Assembly: GCA_030272155.1 (NCBI GenBank) | Contig: CP126206.1 | Span: forward strand, 372,001 to 436,000 | Reading direction: 5' to 3' | Length of the DNA stretch: 64,000 bases | Origin: Tetradesmus obliquus | Lineage: Eukaryota > Chlorophyta > Chlorophyceae > Sphaeropleales > Scenedesmaceae | Shown: one piece after another, positions 58,896 to 64,000 of the stretch | How the letters are laid out: each line of letters starts with the position of its first letter | Numbering within the stretch: position 1 is the first letter of the stretch | Made by a program: the position numbers and the translations under genes | Notes under the pieces: generated by a model | Seen by the model: only the letters and a program-made list of their open reading frames with translations | Told to the model about the DNA's origin: nothing | The model's database searches: none

Positions 58896-59568
58896 CAGTA
58901 ACACTCGCAGTTCGATTATTGTGTTGAAAGGGCAAAGCAGCGGTTTGCTTCAAAATATGTGCCCTGAGCTTTCCAATCATTGATGTACCATGAAAGAGGG
59001 TGAAACAAGTAGTCGGCCGCACGTGGTAGAGCAATCGTGATGCGCCTATGTGTAAACCGTGTAGAGGCTCTACTAGACCGTGACGTCACGGTGGTCGACC
59101 ACCAGGCAAGTTTGTACCCATACGAGTCCCCTCCAGCTGGCTGCAGCTCAAACCTTCATGACCTGCTTCAACAGTGGTATATATGTTGTTTCTCTCTTCT
59201 TAACTAGAGGGGGGGGGGTCGACACCAGCAAGCTGCTACTGACAGTTGGCCCCGACGGTTCGTATTCTGGATATAGTCCGTGGCACGACACAGTGGTGAA
59301 AGGGGGCAGATTTAGTTGAAGCTGAGGCACCCAGTTCGTCTGTAGAGGAGTGACAATCGCTTACGGGGGGTCAGCTAGGCAACAGCTGGTGTGACACCAG
59401 TGGTGTCTGTGAAAGTCGCTTGCCGCTTTACCCTAAACACCCCCCCTCCCTGCGCGGGCTCAGCACACTGAACACTGTGGCGACACTGTCGTCTGCTGAC
59501 CAGCAGTGACCAGTTCGCCTCCCGCTTATCCCTATGAAAGCACCGCAGGACCCGCCCTCGGTTGTCGC

Positions 59569-59569
<1 letters not shown>

Positions 59570-59602
<33 letters not shown>
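59570..59602. repeat. Poly-C run of 33
   Basis: Uninterrupted run between ggttgtcgct and gctacagaag, about 740 bp after the poly-G run. Confidence 0.95.
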
Positions 59603-59603
<1 letters not shown>

Positions 59604-59953
59604 CTACAGAAGCACTGGGGGTCTCAGCTTCAACCAAACCGCGCGGCGCGCCCAGGCCCCAACTCTGTGGGGCTTCCCCTCGTGTCGGCGTGTGCTGGGA
59701 GCCCATGCATGTGTGCGCTCCACTTACTCCACTGGAAACTTGAAACCAAACATACATATAATGTCGTATTGTCCACTGTTCAATTTGATCAAGTCCTGGC
59801 GGTCCCTCTGTCATGTAACGCGCGTTATGCGTGCATACGTGACTACACACTAATGCACTTCGTGGAGTATCTGAGTGACTCAAACGGTTTCACAGCAATC
59901 AAATGCTTTCGAATTCAACCCAGCAAAGTTTGATTCAGTGAGTTGCACCAGCC

Positions 59954-62889
59954 ATGCGCCGCGGGAGCAGAGTACAGCGGGGCAATGATGGCCCTCAGAA
60001 CGCACGGCTGACGTTTGTCGCCGTTATGACAATTGCATTTATCGGTTTGTTTTACCTATCAACCAGCAGCAGAACGACAGTAGTGCGGTTGCGCACATCC
60101 ACTCACCCAACAAGCGGCAGCAGCAGCAGCAGCATGAGCAGTGGCACTGCTAACCCTTCAGCTGCAGTTGCTGCTGGAGCAACTGCTGTAGCAGCTGTTC
60201 AGCTTTCTATATCCAGCAGTAAAGCAGGAGGCGGCACAACCCAGCAGCTGCAAAACCCGCCAGCAAATGCTTTTCAAAGGCCTGCTGCGGGGGCGCCACC
60301 CCCCATTGGCAAGCACTTCTCGCAGCAAGGCACCCGCCAAGATGAAACTATCGATGAGCTCCTGCAAGGCATGACAGGCGGATTCTTTGTAGAGTCTGGA
60401 GCATTTGATGGCGTGATCTTCAGCAACACACTGTTCCTCGAAGCCACCCGCAACTGGACAGGTCTGATGGTTGAGGCGAACCCTCTGTTGCACCAGAAGA
60501 TTCTTCAGCGCAGCAACCGCACATCCTCCCGCGCCATCAATGCATGCTTGTCGCCCACAGGGCAGCACACACAGCTTGAGTTTATACTTGGGGACTCAAT
60601 CGGAGGCCTGAGTGGGTACATGTCTGAAGCCCACAAAAACCGCATTTATCGTGAGATTGCTGCAACCCCAGGCAATGATCCGGGGCCGACAAACAGTGGA
60701 GAGAAAATCAAGGTGGAGTGCTGGTCACTGAATGCCATGATGTCTGTTCTTGGCAAAACCAGGATTGACTACTGGAGGTGAGTCTGTACACACAGAGGCA
60801 GCGGTTCAATAATACTGAGGCCGTGCGCACGGCATGCCCCCACCCCCACCATATATACTGGCAACTCTGTCTCATGCACAACGTGCATGCAGCGAGCATG
60901 GCATATCTTGGAGATGTATGCTATGTGCATGACATGCTCTGGCCAGCCGTTTTGCTCGACTGGCTGGGGTGCTAAATGCACAGGCGTTGCAGCCGCTAGC
61001 AGTCAGATGGTACATCCCGCACTGCTGCATGCCTGAGGTTGTTGTTTGATCGGTGGCACACCGCTGCATACAAGCCCCGTTGCACGCAACAAGGACTTCA
61101 ACATATACGAAAGTATCTGAACGCCTTCAACAAATGTTCATTATAATATTATATGATGTTCGTTATGGAAGGAAAATAGTTACATGCGGGTCCTGGCACC
61201 ATCTTAGATGCTGGCACCTCACCGACAGCTTGCTCTAGGTGCAAACTACACCAACAGATAGCATGTTGTCGCAAACCAATAGCCAGATGGTTTGGGCAGC
61301 AGCTCCTAATGCAAGGTCCAGCAGTTGGCAGCAAATGAAAAATACAACTACCCTACTGCGCGTGACAGCGCGTGACACGCTCATGAGCTAGGTTCTACAG
61401 CATGTAGCGTGTCATCTTTTGGCACAAACACTTGGATGTTCTGGGGACAGCCCCAGCAGAACAGACCGGTACAACCACATACGGCACACCACAACCGCCA
61501 AGCCCTCCTGATCTTCACACATGAACACACGGGGCAGCATGGCCGCTGAATATCTAACACCAGTGCCTGTTTGGCAGAAAAGCAGGAGGCACGCAAATGA
61601 TCATATGCAGGGCATTCCAGGAGCAAGTGTAGCAAGTCATCCACATTATCATATGTTCCTGTGCCTGCATGCACGCGTGTATTATAAAGCGCGTGACGTG
61701 TTTCGTGCGATGGTGCGTACAAGTAGCTGTATGGCTTTTGCCATTGCACTGTTGCATACAAGAAGCTGGCGCTGCCAGGTGTAAGCAACTGTGCCAAATG
61801 TGAGGAAATTGCTTAACTCAAAATTCAAGCCCGTGAAGGCGATGCTTTGCTAGACAAGCCCCAAAACCAGCATTTTGAGTTTAAGCGATTTCCTCACATT
61901 TGGCACAGTTGCTAGTGACTAGCAACTGGCATCCAACAAGGTGATCTGGTTAAAGCGGGCCAACACAAATTTATTGCTGTGTTGTCAAGCCCTAGCAATG
62001 GTCACAACGAGCTGTAATGCAGGTCATCGGTGGGCCAGCTTTATGCTTTCACAGTGTTTCACTGCCTACTGCTGCTTCTGCTGCTGCCGCTGCTGCTGCT
62101 GGTGCTGCTGCTTCTGGCGCAGCTTGGACACTGAAGGCAGTGAGCCGTCCATCCTCAACGCCACGGACTTTGACGCCCTTGACATACGAATCTTGACTGT
62201 GGAGGTAGGTCAGTCACCTGTGCAGCAGTTGCACTGCAGTGCTCTGCAGTGCACGTTAGAGGCGGAGCAGACCGTGGCAGGGTAAGTTACTGTTTCCGCT
62301 GCTGCAGCGAATTGGATTTGATTGATCGGTTGCTAGAACATTTCTGAATCAGACGCGTGTTGGCTCAGAGCGGCAAGGTCTGAGGGCTTTTGGCAGCACT
62401 GCCTTGCTGAGTATGGTCGCAGTACTGCTGCGCGGACTGCAAATGCAGCCGCCATGGTTGTGCATGGTATGTGCGGCTGCAGTAGTTGCTGATAGTTGCC
62501 TGCCGCGGGGTTCCCTGTCGACTGAGGGGTTGTTGCAGCTTCCTTGACAACTGTGCGCTGCTGTGTAGGCCATGTCAGCAGCCGCTGTGCTCAGCATATA
62601 TGCAGTGGCTGCGACATATGGGGGCGTTGGCAACAGCCGAGCTAGCTAGAGCAAGTGCTGAGCCGCCATGCGTGAAGTGCACACTGTCTGCTGCGTTCAG
62701 AAGCAGCTGCGGCGGTTGCAGGCTCTGACAGGCTCAGCCGCCAAAGACGGCTCAGCTGGCAATTTCAAGGTGGCATTTAGCCTAAACTGCAGGCCAGTGC
62801 ACGTATCCTGTGGCCACTTGCAGCGCGACAGTTCACCAGTCATCCATGTCGTTGAGCTGTACTTTGTACAGGTTGCCATGGTTGTGAAC

Positions 62890-62930
<41 letters not shown>

Positions 62931-63070
62931 AGGTGAATGACGGTGACGCGCAGCGCAAGGTGGAGTCTGTCATGGCAACAAAGCCATACAAGCTGGCGCA
63001 TTGGCTGTCATCGGACCTGGTGTACATAAAAAATGGAGACCCAGCGCTTGCAGTGGCAGGCATTTTATAA
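59954..63070 (+). CDS. FkbM-family methyltransferase, membrane-anchored (3 exons)
   Basis: Exons: 59954-60777, 62123-62204 and 62933-63070; the phases close to 347 codons plus stop. The ATG gives MRRGSRVQRGN, then a membrane segment at about residues 19-36 (LTFVAVMTIAFIGLFYL), then a Ser/Gly/Ala-rich stem, so a type II secretory-pathway protein is likely. The catalytic domain reads SQQGTRQDETIDELLQG, GFFVESGAFDG, LFLEATRNWTGLMVEANP, SRAINACLSPTGQHTQLEF and RIDYW then SLDTEGSEPSILNATDF. It parallels the gene at 27482-29313 residue by residue with the same intron sites and an identical 82-nt middle exon length, while the anchors and stems differ. Intron 1 contains a LINE fragment and a 41-bp hairpin; intron 2 ends in (TGC)n directly at the acceptor. 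Probable glycan O-methyltransferase; substrate unknown. Confidence 0.86.
61381..61797 (-). mobile_element. LINE C-terminal fragment inside an intron
   Basis: A 138-codon minus-strand frame contains VDDLLHLLLECPAYDHLRA, the Cys/His region near the end of non-LTR reverse transcriptases, with HETRHALYNTRVHAGTGTYDN before it. Nothing of the catalytic palm remains. It lies in intron 1 of the third FkbM gene, antisense to it. No tail was identified. Confidence 0.55.
61784..61913. repeat. 41-bp inverted repeat (hairpin) in an intron
   Basis: Arms 61784-61824 and 61872-61913 (agcaactgtgccaaatgtga with gaaattgctta, and its complement) differ by one substitution and one indel and are separated by 47 bp. 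This could be a tiny MITE or a foldback; its left arm overlaps the LINE fragment border. Confidence 0.85.
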
Positions 63071-64000
63071 GCTTACGACACTACATTTTGGTTATGTTAC
63101 CAGGCAAGCCATGGCAGTGCTCATTTCAGGGTTCATGAGCTTACATGCCTATTAGTTTGTGACATTGCAAGTTTGCTGAATCTTCTACCGGAGCTAATTG
63201 CTCTAGCAGCACCATTGGTTGGCATAACCAGCTTTGCTGGGCTGTCTGCATAACAAATCACTGGCAACCTTTGAAGGCGCTGTTCAAGCAGACTTGTCAT
63301 CGGCTTGTTCAGTTCCCTTGTAATCCTGGGCGCTGTCGACTGTTGGCGAGCGCCAGCGGTGGCTATATATGGCAAAGAAGTCGCCCTGCACGACACAGGC
63401 AACTACAGCGCCATCAACTCGGCCTTTAGCATGATGTGAGGTTACCATCATCCCTCACTGGCAACATTCACTGACCATGGCGCTTTAGCACTCAAGACAC
63501 TGCTGACTGCCAATCCAAACGTGCGCTATGACGCTAATGGTACCGCTGCCGTCCCTAGAAGTCCTGTCTAGTCCATATGCTGATTGTCGCAGCTTCAACT
63601 CAACAAATCACCCCTCCCTCCCACCCCTGCCTACTGTAGGATAGGGACAATAAGCACGGCGGCTTAAACAAAAAATAAAATTCCTGCGGCAGCAGCTGTG
63701 TTGCACTTTTGCCGCGAACGCATTCACGTAGTATCACAACATTTCTTGGATGCTTCATTAGCCTGCTTGCATGCAACTGATGCAATTTTTATGTCAACAA
63801 CAGCGCTTCCATGACCAGCAAACGTCATAAGCCGCCAGTGCTACATCCCGGGGCTTGGTGTAGTTTGGCTCCTGTCTTTGCTAACCCCTTTTTACAAGCA
63901 ATGGTTGGGTTTGTGCCCGGTGGGCTGCAAATGCATCCCGTGCCCTCTGTGCGCGGGCCACATGCATGTTCTGGCGGCAAGTGTCGCCCACGCATCCGCA
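63071..64000. other. 3' flank of FkbM gene 3; no further gene seen
   Basis: Short frames only. A protein-like stretch (VAIYGKEVALHDTGNYSAIN, about 63359-63420, plus strand) is too short to assign. Confidence 0.45.

Larger units (their letters stand above)
57686..59953. other. 2.3 kb intergenic region with repeats
   Basis: No gene is recognised. It holds a dispersed-repeat copy, a 32-G run, a 33-C run and the words tgtaaaaggacg(a/g)at near 58356 and 58580, which also occur near 30922. The end of this stretch should contain the promoter of the third FkbM gene. Confidence 0.5.

Overview
The window reads as nuclear DNA of a chlorophyte green alga. Genes carry several GT-AG introns, CTG/CAG runs are everywhere (often at the 3' ends of introns), and the mobile-element mix (split-direct-repeat elements like Chlamydomonas TOC1 and Volvox Kangaroo, a KDZ transposase relic, a PIF1/Helitron-type helicase fragment, LINE ends, a tRNA-derived SINE) is typical of volvocine and related algae. 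The genus cannot be fixed from the sequence. Exon borders were set by hand, requiring GT-AG sites and an unbroken reading phase; for six genes the phases close exactly over all exons.

Host genes, left to right: an FkbM-type methyltransferase-like protein (7903-10144, minus); a second, membrane-anchored FkbM-type methyltransferase (27482-29313, minus); a secretory-pathway glycosyltransferase-like protein (36047-39755, minus); a GH125 exo-alpha-mannosidase with a signal anchor (42571-44790, minus); a GH38 class II alpha-mannosidase with a signal peptide and an unexpected C-terminal membrane helix (50113-57685, plus); and a third FkbM-type methyltransferase (59954-63070, plus), close paralogue of the second. 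All six look like glycan-handling proteins entering the secretory pathway: two mannose-trimming hydrolases, one sugar-transfer enzyme and three possible sugar O-methyltransferases. This suggests a neighbourhood for making, trimming and methylating mannose-containing glycans, which is an inference.

Mobile DNA fills most of the rest. 1096-7152 is a 6.06-kb element built as A1 - interior - B1A2 - spacer - B2 with no recognisable protein (TOC1-like). 33454-35359 is a 1.9-kb element with the same A1 - gene - B1A2 - spacer - B2 plan whose only gene is a tyrosine recombinase with all catalytic residues; no reverse transcriptase is present. 18910-23369 is a KDZ transposase gene broken by one nonsense codon and two frameshifts. 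11569-13145 is a helicase C-terminal region behind a hydrophobic N-terminus. A retroposon family with an (ATT)n tail is present as three main copies plus a 58-bp stub, three of them with target-site duplications. LINE 3' fragments lie at 30.1-30.7 kb and 61.4-61.8 kb, and a tRNA-headed SINE lies inside an intron at 37.3-37.6 kb.

The long stretches at 13.4-18.9, 23.4-27.5, 44.8-50.1 and 57.7-59.9 kb hold no gene I recognise; they contain microsatellites, inverted repeats, ~30-nt poly-G/poly-C runs and diverged dispersed repeats.
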